From an uncultured Eubacteriales bacterium (lineage in GTDB: Bacteria > Bacillota > Clostridia > Oscillospirales > Acutalibacteraceae): a DNA stretch of 32,206 nucleotides. A program made the translations under genes and the position numbers. The notes under the pieces were generated by a model that saw only the letters and a list, made by a program, of their open reading frames with translations, searched no databases and was not told where the DNA came from. Positions 6,673 through 14,090 of this stretch are shown here, piece after piece (position 1 is the stretch's first letter; each line of letters starts with the position of its first letter). The stretch lies in assembly GCA_910580045.1 (NCBI GenBank), contig CAJTXF010000023.1, forward strand, positions 1 through 32,206, written 5' to 3'.

Positions 6673-8463
6673 ATGTTTCGTTCTAACGTGCTGGTTTGCG
6701 GCGGCACCGGCTGCACCTCCTCTCACAGCGAGCAGATTATAGAGAAGCTCAACGAGGAGATTAAGGCCCAGGGCCTGGATAAGGAAGTCAACGTCATCCG
6801 CACCGGATGCTTCGGCCTGTGCGCGCTGGGCCCCATTATGGTGGTCTATCCTGAGGGCGCGTTCTACAGCCGCGTTACCCCCGAGGATGTGCCGGAGATT
6901 GTCTCCGAGCATCTGCTCAAGGGCCGTATCGTCACCCGCCTGCTGTATCAGGAGACCGTGGTGGACGAGAACACCACCAAGTCCCTGAATGAGACCACGT
7001 TCTACGCCAAGCAGATGCGTATTGCCCTGCGCAACTGCGGCGTAATCAATCCTGAGCTCATCGACGAGTACATCGCCCAGGACGGCTACGCGGCCCTTGG
7101 CAAGGTGCTCACCGAGATGACCCCCCAGCAGGTAATTGACACCATGCTGGCCTCCGGCCTGCGCGGGCGGGGCGGCGCGGGCTTCCCCACTGGCCTGAAG
7201 TGGAAGTTCGCCGCGGCCAACGCGGCTGACCAGAAGTACGCCTGCTGTAACGCCGACGAGGGCGACCCGGGCGCGTTCATGGACCGCTCCGTGCTGGAGG
7301 GCGACCCCCACAGCGTGCTGGAGGCCATGGCCATCGCGGGCTATGCCATCGGCGCATCCCAGGGCTATATTTACATCCGGGCCGAGTACCCCATCGCCGT
7401 CAAGCGCCTGCAGATTGCCATTCAGCAGGCCCGGGACTACGGCCTGCTGGGCAAGAACATCTTCGACTCCGGCTTTGATTTTGACATTGACATCCGTCTG
7501 GGCGCGGGCGCGTTCGTGTGCGGCGAGGAGACCGCTCTGATGACCTCTATCGAGGGCAAGCGTGGCGAGCCCCGGGTACGGCCTCCCTTCCCGGCCCTCA
7601 AGGGCCTGTTCGGCAAGCCCACGGTGCTGAACAACGTGGAGACCTACGCCAATATCCCCCAGATTATCCTCAAGGGCGCGGACTGGTTCAAGTCCATCGG
7701 CACCGAGAAGTCCCCCGGCACCAAGGTCTTCGCCCTGGGCGGCAAAATCACCAACACCGGCCTGGTGGAGGTCCCCATGGGCACCACCCTGCGGGAGGTT
7801 GTGGAGGACATCGGCGGCGGCGTGCCCGGCGGCCACACCTTTAAGGCGGCCCAGACCGGCGGCCCCTCCGGCGGCTGCATCCCGGCCTCTCTGATTGACA
7901 CCCCCATTGACTATGACAACCTGATTGCTATCGGCTCTATGATGGGTTCTGGCGGCCTGATTGTCATGGACGAGACCACCTGCATGGTGGATATCGCCAA
8001 GTTCTTCCTGGAATTCACCGTGGACGAGAGCTGCGGCAAGTGCACGCCCTGCCGGGTGGGCACCAAGCGCCTGCTGGAAATCCTGGACAAGATTACCAAG
8101 GGCAACGGCACCTTGGAGGACATTGACCGGATGGAGGAGCTGTGCTACTACATCAAGGAGAACTCCCTGTGCGGCCTGGGCCAGACGGCCCCCAACCCGG
8201 TGCTCTCCACCCTGAAGTATTTCCGGGACGAGTATGTGGCCCACGTGACCGAGCACCGCTGCCCTGCCGGGGCCTGCAAGGCTCTGACCAACTTCCACAT
8301 TGAGGCCGACAAGTGCAAGGGCTGCACCCTCTGCGCCCGGAACTGTCCTGTAGGGGCTATCTCCGGCAAGGTGAAGGAAGCCCATGTGATTGACACTGAG
8401 AAGTGTATCAAGTGCGGCGTGTGCATGGAGAAGTGCAAGTTCAACGCTGTTGTCAAGAAGTAA
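6673..8463 (+). CDS. hndC: NADH-binding flavin subunit of bifurcating hydrogenase, NuoF-like
   Basis: The 596-residue product has four parts in order. First is an N-terminal thioredoxin-like [2Fe-2S] domain (C9-x4-C14, C46-x3-C50). Next is the Complex I 51-kDa FMN/NADH domain with GRGGAGFPTG at 165-174 and the later YICNADEGDPGAF-type segment (here CCNADEGDPGAF). Then comes an SLBB and N1a/N3-type [4Fe-4S] region (ESCGKCTPCRVG). The C-terminal ferredoxin domain has two [4Fe-4S] motifs (CKGCTLCARNCP and CIKCGVCMEKC). This layout is that of HndC/HydB, the likely bifurcating flavin subunit that couples NAD(H), ferredoxin and H2. The ribosome site is AAGGAGG, 7 bases before ATG. It is cytoplasmic. 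Confidence 0.96.
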   Translation: MFRSNVLVCGGTGCTSSHSEQIIEKLNEEIKAQGLDKEVNVIRTGCFGLCALGPIMVVYPEGAFYSRVTPEDVPEIVSEHLLKGRIVTRLLYQETVVDENTTKSLNETTFYAKQMRIALRNCGVINPELIDEYIAQDGYAALGKVLTEMTPQQVIDTMLASGLRGRGGAGFPTGLKWKFAAANAADQKYACCNADEGDPGAFMDRSVLEGDPHSVLEAMAIAGYAIGASQGYIYIRAEYPIAVKRLQIAIQQARDYGLLGKNIFDSGFDFDIDIRLGAGAFVCGEETALMTSIEGKRGEPRVRPPFPALKGLFGKPTVLNNVETYANIPQIILKGADWFKSIGTEKSPGTKVFALGGKITNTGLVEVPMGTTLREVVEDIGGGVPGGHTFKAAQTGGPSGGCIPASLIDTPIDYDNLIAIGSMMGSGGLIVMDETTCMVDIAKFFLEFTVDESCGKCTPCRVGTKRLLEILDKITKGNGTLEDIDRMEELCYYIKENSLCGLGQTAPNPVLSTLKYFRDEYVAHVTEHRCPAGACKALTNFHIEADKCKGCTLCARNCPVGAISGKVKEAHVIDTEKCIKCGVCMEKCKFNAVVKK

Positions 8464-8488
8464 GCGCCTGACGGTTGAAAATAGAGCC

Positions 8489-8536
8489 TAACGGCTCGAG
8501 GCAGGGGCTTTCGCCAAGAGCATGGCTAAAGGCGGG
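8489..8536 (+). repeat. Dispersed repeat family C, copy 2
   Basis: The second copy of the repeat at 5992-6038, with the shared core CGAGGCAGG-GCTTTC. It lies 25 bases after hndC in the 284-base gap before hndD. Confidence 0.55.
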
Positions 8537-8549
8537 TGAAAAGTTTCGT

Positions 8550-8669
8550 CCACCTTTTCAAAGGTGGCAGAGCGCGAGACAGCGTCTCGCGGCCTTGCCG
8601 TAGGCGGCGTCCTGTGCCGCCTACGGCTGAACCCTACATCGCCCTTCCTAGTCATTTTCGCAGAAAATG
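8550..8669. other. Chain of four hairpins between hndC and hndD
   Basis: Four perfect or near-perfect stems follow each other: CCACCTTT/AAAGGTGG (8550-8567), CGCGAGAC/GTCTCGCG (8573-8591), a 12-bp stem GCCGTAGGCGGC/GCCGCCTACGGC (8597-8627), and CATTTTC/GAAAATG (8653-8669). None is followed by a T-run, so they are not plain intrinsic terminators. They could stabilise RNA ends and set the ratio of hndC to hndD, or be a repeat array. Confidence 0.6.
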
Positions 8670-8747
8670 GCTACTCCCCGCCCACCCCACTCCAAGCCAA
8701 CCCGTGGCAATTTGCAACAAAACCCGGAAAGGATTGAATATAAGTCT

Positions 8748-10490
8748 ATGGATATGGTCAACGTTAAAATCAACGGCGTGGACTATCAGGTGCCCAAGGA
8801 CGCCACCATCCTGGAGGCCGCCCGGTTTGCCGGCATCGATATCCCCACCCTTTGCTATCTGAAAGACATTAACCAAATCGGCGCCTGCCGGATGTGCATG
8901 GTAGAGGTGAAGGGAGCCCGCTCTCTGGCCGCCGCCTGCGTCTATCCGGTAAACGAGGGCATGGAGATTTTCACCAACTCGCCCAAGGTCCAGGAGTCCC
9001 GGAAAATGACCCTGGAGCTGCTGCTCTCCGTCCACGAGCGCAAGTGCCTGACCTGCGAGCGCAGCGGCAACTGCGAGCTGCAAAAGCTGTGCGCGGACAT
9101 GGGCATTGAGGAGGACAGCCGCTTCGAGGGCGTAATGCCCGCAGGCAATAAGGATTTCTCCACCCAATACCTGGAGCGCAACAACGCCAAATGCGTGCTG
9201 TGCCGCCGCTGCGTGGCCGCCTGCCAGAACCAGCATGTCGCTGTTATCGGCGCCAACAACCGGGGCTTTGATACTGAGATTGGCTGCGCCTTTGAGCAGC
9301 CCCTGGACGCTGTGTCCTGCGTGGCCTGCGGCCAGTGCGTTGTCAGCTGCCCCACCGGCGCTTTGACCGAGAAGGACAACACCCAGGACGTCATCGACGC
9401 CATCAACGACCCGGAGAAGATTGTTATCGTCCAGACCGCTCCCGCTGTGCGGGCCGCTTTGGGCGAGGAGTTCGGCCTGCCCATCGGTACCAATGTGGAG
9501 GGCAAAATGGCTGCCGCTCTGCGCCGCCTGGGCTTTGATAAGGTGTTCGACACCGACTTCGGCGCGGACATGACCATTATGGAGGAGGCCCATGAGTTCA
9601 TCGACCGGGTGAAGAACGGCGGCACCCTGCCCATGATTACCTCCTGCTCCCCTGGCTGGATTAAGTTCTGTGAGCACTACTATCCTGATTTGATTGAGCA
9701 TCTGTCCAGCTGCAAGTCCCCCCAGAACATGACCGGCGCGCTGATTAAGACCTGGTACGCCGAGAAGGAGAACCTGGATCCCCAGAAGATTGTCTCCGTG
9801 TCCATTATGCCCTGCACGGCCAAGAAGTTTGAGATTAAGCGGGACGACGAGGCCGCGGCCGGTCTGCCCGACGTGGATATCAGCCTGACCACCCGGGAGC
9901 TGGCCCGCCTGATTAAGAAGGCCCAGCTGAACTTCAACGCCCTGCCGGACGAGAAGTTCGACGACGCTATGGGTGTTTCCACCGGCGCGGCGGTTATCTT
10001 CGGCGCAACCGGCGGCGTAATGGAGGCCGCCCTGCGCACGGCGGCTGACGTACTCACCGGCGAGAGCCAGGAGTCCATCGACTACACCGAAATCCGCGGC
10101 ACCGAGGGCATCAAGGAAGCCGTGTACAATGTGGCCGGTATGGACGTGAAGGTGGCCGTGGCCAGCGGCCTGTCCAATGCTGACAAGATTCTCAAGAAAG
10201 TCCGCGCGGGCGAGGCAGACTATCAGTTCATTGAGATTATGTGCTGTCCCGGCGGCTGTGTCAACGGCGGCGGCCAGCCTGTACAGAGCGCCAATGCCTG
10301 GGCCTATAACGACATCAAGACCCTGCGCGCCAAGGCCCTGTATGACCAGGATAAGGCTATGCCTCTGCGCAAGTCCCACGATAACCCGGCAGTGAAGAAG
10401 TGCTATGAGGAGTTCTTGGGCGAGCCCGGCAGCCACAAGGCTCACGAGATTCTGCACACCAGCTATGTAAAGCGGGGCAATAAGTTCTAA
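8748..10490 (+). CDS. hndD: Catalytic subunit of NADH/ferredoxin-dependent [FeFe] hydrogenase
   Basis: The 580-residue product is a full M3-type HydA. An N-terminal [2Fe-2S] domain (C36, C47, C50, C64) is followed by a His-Cys3 [4Fe-4S] site (H96, C100, C103, C109), two [4Fe-4S] motifs (C149-C159; C191-C201), and the H-domain with TSCSPGW (298-304), IMPCTAKK and IEIMCCPGGCVNGGG. It reduces protons or oxidises H2. The reading frame is open upstream, but ATG 8748 fits the known N-terminus (VKINGVDYQVP) and has GAAAGGA upstream, rather far at about 14 bases. Length matches HndD. The active-site residue before Pro is Ser where CpI has a second Cys. No HydE/F/G maturation genes are in the window. 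Confidence 0.96.
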   Translation: MDMVNVKINGVDYQVPKDATILEAARFAGIDIPTLCYLKDINQIGACRMCMVEVKGARSLAAACVYPVNEGMEIFTNSPKVQESRKMTLELLLSVHERKCLTCERSGNCELQKLCADMGIEEDSRFEGVMPAGNKDFSTQYLERNNAKCVLCRRCVAACQNQHVAVIGANNRGFDTEIGCAFEQPLDAVSCVACGQCVVSCPTGALTEKDNTQDVIDAINDPEKIVIVQTAPAVRAALGEEFGLPIGTNVEGKMAAALRRLGFDKVFDTDFGADMTIMEEAHEFIDRVKNGGTLPMITSCSPGWIKFCEHYYPDLIEHLSSCKSPQNMTGALIKTWYAEKENLDPQKIVSVSIMPCTAKKFEIKRDDEAAAGLPDVDISLTTRELARLIKKAQLNFNALPDEKFDDAMGVSTGAAVIFGATGGVMEAALRTAADVLTGESQESIDYTEIRGTEGIKEAVYNVAGMDVKVAVASGLSNADKILKKVRAGEADYQFIEIMCCPGGCVNGGGQPVQSANAWAYNDIKTLRAKALYDQDKAMPLRKSHDNPAVKKCYEEFLGEPGSHKAHEILHTSYVKRGNKF

Positions 10491-10503
10491 AAATGTGAAA
10501 TAA

Positions 10504-10541
10504 AGGTTCCGGATTCGGCGCGGCTGAATCCGGGCCTTTTG
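10504..10541 (+). terminator. Terminator after hndD
   Basis: AGGTTCCGGATTC pairs with GAATCCGGGCCT around a GGCGCGGCT loop, with a short T-run after it. It would end the hydrogenase operon 14 bases after hndD. Confidence 0.65.
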
Positions 10542-10560
10542 ATGGGAGGGCACTACCGCT

Positions 10561-11166
10561 ATGCAAGTAAAAGGCAACAGCTTTACCGAAAAAGTCTACC
10601 AATATTACCAGCAGAATCAGCAGGGCCGGGACACCAGCTCCGTGACCTGGCAGGGAATGCTGAGCCAGGCTTGGGGCGGCGCTTTAACCGAGCCTGAAGA
10701 CCCGTCCCAACAGATTTTAAGCGACTATGAGGCCTGGAAGGCCCAGCAGCCGCCCCGGAATCTGCCTGGCTCTCAGGGAGCCACGGAGGAGAATAAGGCC
10801 TATCTGCGGGAGCACTACTCCGGCAGGCTCAGCTTGTTCGAGCGGCTGGACGCGGCGGACACCATGGTGGAGATGGGCATTCTCAGCCGGGAGCAGATGC
10901 TGGAAGCTCTGGGAATGGGAAAGCTGCAGCTCCGTGCCATAGACAAAAACACCCCGCTTATCCGAAGCATGGGGCCTGTGGGCCATGACAGCCGCTTCGA
11001 CGCTTGGAGCGACTTCTTCTACGCCGCGCCGCTGATGCAGGCTGATACCCTGAGCCGGCTGTTCCAGGAGCTGGACGGCAGCCTGGCCTTTTTCAGCAAG
11101 AAGGACGCTGCCGCTGAGGAGGTACGGGCCGTGTTAGGCCAGCTCACCCATCGGGTGGTGGCCTGA
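10561..11166 (+). CDS. Uncharacterised 201-residue protein
   Basis: I do not recognise this protein. It begins MQVKGNSFTEKVYQYYQQNQ, is rich in Gln, Ala and Leu, and is predicted mostly helical. It has no cysteines, no membrane segment and no signal peptide. A repeated pattern of aromatic and leucine positions suggests a cytoplasmic helical protein. It has a GGGAGGG ribosome site 10 bases upstream and its own strong terminator behind it. It sits between the hydrogenase terminator and a toxin-antitoxin pair, so it is likely a single-gene unit. Codon use looks like that of its neighbours, so it is probably a real gene. Confidence 0.7.
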   Translation: MQVKGNSFTEKVYQYYQQNQQGRDTSSVTWQGMLSQAWGGALTEPEDPSQQILSDYEAWKAQQPPRNLPGSQGATEENKAYLREHYSGRLSLFERLDAADTMVEMGILSREQMLEALGMGKLQLRAIDKNTPLIRSMGPVGHDSRFDAWSDFFYAAPLMQADTLSRLFQELDGSLAFFSKKDAAAEEVRAVLGQLTHRVVA

Positions 11167-11187
11167 CAGTTTATCCACGTTTTATTT

Positions 11188-11220
11188 GGGCGCTGGCTCT
11201 TGGGCCAGCGTCCTTTTTTT
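11188..11220 (+). terminator. Strong intrinsic terminator
   Basis: GGGCGCTGGC and GCCAGCGTCC pair around TCTTGG (one G-T pair), followed by seven T. It ends the 201-residue gene. Confidence 0.9.
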
Positions 11221-11234
11221 GTGGGAATTTTGAC

Positions 11235-11271
11235 TTGAATTCTGTACAGAATAATGTTATAATTGTGTACA
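11235..11271 (+). promoter_or_regulatory. Promoter and twin TGTACA operator of the toxin-antitoxin pair
   Basis: TTGAAT (11235-11240) and TATAAT (11258-11263) are 17 bases apart. TTCTGTACAGAA (11240-11251), a perfect 12-bp palindrome, fills the spacer. A second TGTACA is at 11266-11271, 23 bases from the first. TGTACA is the known core motif bound by YefM antitoxins, so autorepression by antitoxin and toxin is likely. Confidence 0.82.
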
Positions 11272-11285
11272 AAGGAGGTGGCGTT

Positions 11286-11555
11286 ATGCCGCACATCAGA
11301 CCAATTTCCGATTTGAGGAACACCAACGAGATTTCCGAGCTCTGCCACAGCACCAATGAGCCCGTGTTCATCACCAAAAATGGATACGGAGATTTGGCGA
11401 TTATGAGCATGGAGGCTTATGAGGAGCTGGTGGGGGAGGCAGCTATTGATAAGGCCATTGAAGAGGCAGAGGAAGAGTTCGAGAGGACCGGTGAGATGCG
11501 TGACGCCCGAGAGGTCTTGGATGAACTGAGAGGAAAGTACATTGAAAAAGTATGA
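11286..11555 (+). CDS. Type II antitoxin, Phd/YefM family
   Basis: The 89-residue product has the Phd/YefM N-terminal DNA-binding fold: PHIRPISDLRN, then EPVFITKNGYGDLAIMSMEAYEEL. The acidic C-terminal half (AIEEAEEEFERTGEM) is the expected toxin-wrapping segment. It should bind and neutralise the toxin encoded next and repress the promoter. ATG 11286 is preceded by AAAGGAGGTGG. The stop overlaps the toxin start by 14 bases, which is the usual coupling in such pairs. The gene is a typical chromosomal module; nothing shows whether it is active or stabilises nearby DNA. Confidence 0.93.
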   Translation: MPHIRPISDLRNTNEISELCHSTNEPVFITKNGYGDLAIMSMEAYEELVGEAAIDKAIEEAEEEFERTGEMRDAREVLDELRGKYIEKV

Positions 11556-11844
11556 AGTAAAGCTGCTCGCCAGGGCGGTACAGGATATGGAGAAAATCTA
11601 CCGCTATATTAGTGAAACGCTTCTGGAGCCCCAAACGGCGGAACGGATAGCATCACAGCTGAGCCAGGAAATCCTGTCCCTGGAGGAAATGCCCTACCGC
11701 TTTCCCGAGCGCAGGTGGGGGAAATACGCCAAGCGGGGCTATCGCCAGCTTTTGGTGAAAAAGTTTTTGGTGGTGTACCGGATAAATGAGAAGCAGAGCC
11801 AGGTTATTGTTGTGACGGTCCAGCATGGCTCCAGAAATTTTTAG
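11542..11844 (+). CDS. Type II toxin, RelE/ParE superfamily
   Basis: The 100-residue basic protein has the ParE/RelE fold pattern: KYEVKLLARAVQDMEKIYRYI at the start, then two helices, then YRQLLVKKFLVVYRI and the C-terminal strand VIVVTVQHGSRNF. ParE poisons gyrase and RelE cuts mRNA at the ribosome; the sequence alone does not tell which applies. The VQHGSRNF end resembles ParE more than RelE. The only in-frame start near the antitoxin is TTG 11542, with GAGAGGAAAG upstream; a non-ATG start could keep toxin levels below antitoxin. It is followed by the HAD gene after 15 bases. Confidence 0.9.
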   Translation: MKKYEVKLLARAVQDMEKIYRYISETLLEPQTAERIASQLSQEILSLEEMPYRFPERRWGKYAKRGYRQLLVKKFLVVYRINEKQSQVIVVTVQHGSRNF

Positions 11845-11859
11845 TTGGAGGAGAAGCGA

Positions 11860-12510
11860 ATGGCTACCATTGTTTGGGATTGGAACGGCACCCTGCTGGA
11901 TGACGTGCCGGTGTGTGTGGAGGTGGAGAACCGGCTGCTGGCCCGGCGGGGCCTGCCTCTGCTGACTGTAGAGCGCTACCGGGAGATTTTCACCTTCCCG
12001 GTGGAGGACTACTACCGGGCAGCGGGACTGGATTTGGAAAAGGAGCACTTCCCAACCGTGGCGGAGGAGTATATCACTGGCTACAACAAGGCTGTGGAGG
12101 GCCGGGGGCTCTATCCCGGGGCCAGGCAGGTGCTGGAACAGCTCCGCCATGCCGGATGGAGGCAGGTGCTCGTCTCCGCCTCGGAAAAAGGGGCCCTGGC
12201 GGAACAGGTGGAGAGCCGGGGCGTCAGCGGTTGTTTTGAGGCCATCCTGGGGGTGGGCGACGTGCTGGCCGCGGGCAAGGCCGGGCTGGCCGGGGAGTAC
12301 CTCCATCGGGAGGGCATTGCCCCAGAAGAGGCTGTGTTTATAGGGGACACCCTCCACGACTGGGAGGTTGCGCAGGCTTTGGGCTGCCGCTGTCTGCTTA
12401 TTGCCCAGGGCCACCAAAGCCGGGCCCGGCTGGCAGAGAGCGGGGCAGAAATTTTGGAGGACATTACCCAGGTGCCTGAGGCGCTGGGAAGGGGCCAAAA
12501 AGTAGTATGA
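11860..12510 (+). CDS. HAD-family phosphatase, phosphoglycolate-phosphatase type
   Basis: The 216-residue product has the HAD motifs in order: motif I VWDWNGTLLDD (about residues 5-15) with the nucleophile Asp, motif II LVSASEKG, a C-terminal Lys/Arg region and motif IV FIGDTLHDWEVA. A helical cap follows motif I (subclass I, ~130 residues). It hydrolyses small phosphate esters; the specific substrate is not readable. The first acid is in DWNGT rather than the common DxDGT, a variant found in this family. ATG 11860 is preceded by GGAGGAG and is chosen over a TTG 15 bases upstream. It follows the toxin gene by 15 bases and may be read through from it. Confidence 0.87.
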   Translation: MATIVWDWNGTLLDDVPVCVEVENRLLARRGLPLLTVERYREIFTFPVEDYYRAAGLDLEKEHFPTVAEEYITGYNKAVEGRGLYPGARQVLEQLRHAGWRQVLVSASEKGALAEQVESRGVSGCFEAILGVGDVLAAGKAGLAGEYLHREGIAPEEAVFIGDTLHDWEVAQALGCRCLLIAQGHQSRARLAESGAEILEDITQVPEALGRGQKVV

Positions 12511-12519
12511 TATGGGAAG

Positions 12520-12545
12520 GAGCGCCGGGAACGGCGCTTTTTGTT
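12520..12545 (+). terminator. Terminator after HAD gene
   Basis: AGCGCCG and CGGCGCT form a 7-bp stem around GGAA, followed by TTTTTG. Ends the toxin/HAD unit. Confidence 0.85.
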
Positions 12546-12585
12546 TTGGAAAAAGCGCGGGTCAGGGCCGGAATACGGCAGGTGG

Positions 12586-12625
12586 GGGAAAACCTCTTGC
12601 ATCAATGGGATTTTCCCGGTATACT
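12586..12625 (+). promoter_or_regulatory. LytTR gene promoter with dyad
   Basis: TTGCAT (12597-12602) and TATACT (12620-12625) are 17 bases apart. GGGAAAA (12586-12592) and TTTTCCC (12611-12617) form a dyad that brackets the -35 box, a plausible site for autoregulation by the LytTR protein. Confidence 0.7.
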
Positions 12626-12666
12626 GAGCCTGCAAGCTGTGAATACAGGTTCTAAGGAGGGTGGCC

Positions 12667-13116
12667 ATGAAGATTCAAGTGCAGGAGGAGCCGGGCCTGA
12701 AAGAGACAGAGGTGCTTATCCGTTGCGCCCGGACAGACGGTCAGACAGCCAGGCTGCTGGCCCTGCTGAGCCAATTGGAGCCAGAGCAGAGCCGCAGGCT
12801 CACCGGGCGGCGGGACGGGCAGACCTATCTGCTGGACTGCCGGGATTTGCTCTACGCGGACACAGTGGATAAGCGGACTTTCCTCTACACAGCGGAGGCT
12901 GTGTACGAGACGGATTTGCGCCTGTATGAGCTGGAAGAGCGCCTGCGGGGTGAGGATTTTTTCCGGGCCAGCAAGTCCGCGCTGGTGAACTTTAACGCCA
13001 TCCGCTCCCTGCGGCCGGATTTGGGCGGGCGCATCCGGCTGACCATGGAGGGCGGCGAGGCGGTGTACGTGTCCCGGCAGTACGCGCCGGGGCTGAAAAA
13101 AAGGCTGGGACTGTAA
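12667..13116 (+). CDS. LytTR DNA-binding regulator without receiver domain
   Basis: The 149-residue product has an N-terminal part of about 45 residues and a LytTR DNA-binding domain (about residues 50-148). Typical elements are LDCRDLLYADTVDKRTFLYT, then FFRASKSALVNFNAI and the terminal VYVSRQYAPGLKKRLGL. It lacks a response-regulator receiver, so it acts without direct phosphorylation. Such short LytTR proteins are usually paired with a DUF3021 membrane protein, as here (12 bases downstream), and control a nearby transporter or membrane function. ATG 12667 is used because AAGGAGG precedes it; an upstream GTG at 12661 is in frame but closer to the ribosome site. Confidence 0.9.
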   Translation: MKIQVQEEPGLKETEVLIRCARTDGQTARLLALLSQLEPEQSRRLTGRRDGQTYLLDCRDLLYADTVDKRTFLYTAEAVYETDLRLYELEERLRGEDFFRASKSALVNFNAIRSLRPDLGGRIRLTMEGGEAVYVSRQYAPGLKKRLGL

Positions 13117-13127
13117 AGGAGGACACT

Positions 13128-13622
13128 ATGAAAAAATTTCTGCAAATGGTTATGGAACTGAAGAACTGGATTTGCCTGAGCTTTACGGCGTCGCTGCTGA
13201 TTTATATCGTGATCGATATCCTGGTGCCGGGGGAACTGCCGCCGGGGAATGTGGTTATGGATATCGCGTGGCGCTGGTCGTATGGGTATATAAAGTACCG
13301 GCTGGTTTTTCAGTTGCTGGGTCTGTGCCTGTGTATCAGCATCCTGCAATATGTGTTTTTTTCGGGACAGATGCTGAAAAAGCCCAGCTACTTTGTGCGC
13401 ATAGCGGTGTTCGGGGTGCTTTGCCTCGGCCTCTGCGCGGGGGCTACGATAGCCTTTGGCTGGTTCTCTCTGGACAGTCTGGAACACTGGGGAAAGTTTT
13501 TCCTGATCTTTGTGGTTTGTTTTGTGGGTATCAGCCTGGGGTTTGAGGTGTACTACCGGGCCATGGGCAAAAGGTATAACGAGGCTTTGGGCAGGAAACA
13601 GAAGGAAGCGCCCAGGGAATAG
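13128..13622 (+). CDS. DUF3021 membrane protein
   Basis: The 164-residue product has about four hydrophobic membrane segments, at roughly 16-34, 62-80, 88-112 and 121-143, separated by short loops. The C-terminal tail is basic and cytoplasmic. This is the usual partner of LytTR regulators and is inferred to be a membrane sensor or inhibitor that restrains the regulator. The AAGGAGG ribosome site fits the ATG. No other gene of the operon is evident, since a strong promoter for rpsU follows. Confidence 0.88.
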   Translation: MKKFLQMVMELKNWICLSFTASLLIYIVIDILVPGELPPGNVVMDIAWRWSYGYIKYRLVFQLLGLCLCISILQYVFFSGQMLKKPSYFVRIAVFGVLCLGLCAGATIAFGWFSLDSLEHWGKFFLIFVVCFVGISLGFEVYYRAMGKRYNEALGRKQKEAPRE

Positions 13623-13694
13623 CTTCTCCCAGCCCAATATCGCGAACTGCCCGCCGCCAGGTGTGAACAAAACGTAACATTCAAAAAAGTCTGC

Positions 13695-13733
13695 CCCAGG
13701 GGGGTTGACAAGCCCCTGGGTTGGCGCTATAAT
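13695..13733 (+). promoter_or_regulatory. rpsU promoter bracketed by a dyad
   Basis: TTGACA (13705-13710), 17 bases, TATAAT (13728-13733): a perfect consensus promoter. CCCAGGGG (13695-13702) and CCCCTGGG (13713-13720) flank the -35 box as an inverted repeat. It drives the S21 gene with a leader of about 60 bases. Confidence 0.9.
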
Positions 13734-13799
13734 GATGGTGTTGTATTGTAAGATTTACGACGCACACCCCTGCCTTTTCGGCGGATGGGAGGGATATGG

Positions 13800-13976
13800 A
13801 TGGCTGAGATACGGCTCAAGGAAAATGAGTCCCTGGACAGTGCCCTGCGGCGCTTTAAGAAGCAGTGCGCCCGCGCCGGTGTAATCCAGGAGGTTCGCAA
13901 GCGTGAGGCTTATGAAAAGCCCTCAGTGAAGCGCAAAAAGAAGTCCGAAGCTGCCCGCAAGCGCAAGTATAAGTAA
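13800..13976 (+). CDS. rpsU: 30S ribosomal protein S21
   Basis: The 58-residue basic protein matches S21: MAEIRLKENESLDSALRRFKK, with the CARAGVIQEVRKREAYEKPS core and the lysine/arginine-rich tail. S21 binds near the 3' end of 16S rRNA and helps start translation. ATG 13800 is used because it matches the conserved N-terminus; an in-frame ATG at 13785 would add five residues. The GGGAGGG ribosome site is 8 bases upstream. The common neighbour gene (YqeY/GatB-like) is absent; yqeG follows after a terminator. Confidence 0.97.
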   Translation: MAEIRLKENESLDSALRRFKKQCARAGVIQEVRKREAYEKPSVKRKKKSEAARKRKYK

Positions 13977-14040
13977 TGCTGCGCGCGGGATTCGCGCAGG
14001 CTTGCCTTTTGCGCGGATAAGGAGGCTGCAAACCTGGAGG

Positions 14041-14067
14041 AAAGCGGGCAATTCGCCCGCTTTTTTG
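14041..14067 (+). terminator. Terminator after rpsU
   Basis: GCGGGC and GCCCGC form a stem around AATTC, flanked by AAA and a run of six T. Ends the rpsU transcript. Confidence 0.85.
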
Positions 14068-14090
14068 TTCCGGCTGGAGAGTTTTATCAC

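Noticed and set aside
6544..8385. 613-residue open frame on the minus strand opposite hndC
   Set aside because: Shadow of the real gene in GC-rich codon usage; no family motifs, and hndC has all cluster motifs.
8652..10577. 641-residue open frame on the minus strand opposite hndD
   Set aside because: Shadow frame; the plus strand carries a complete hydrogenase.
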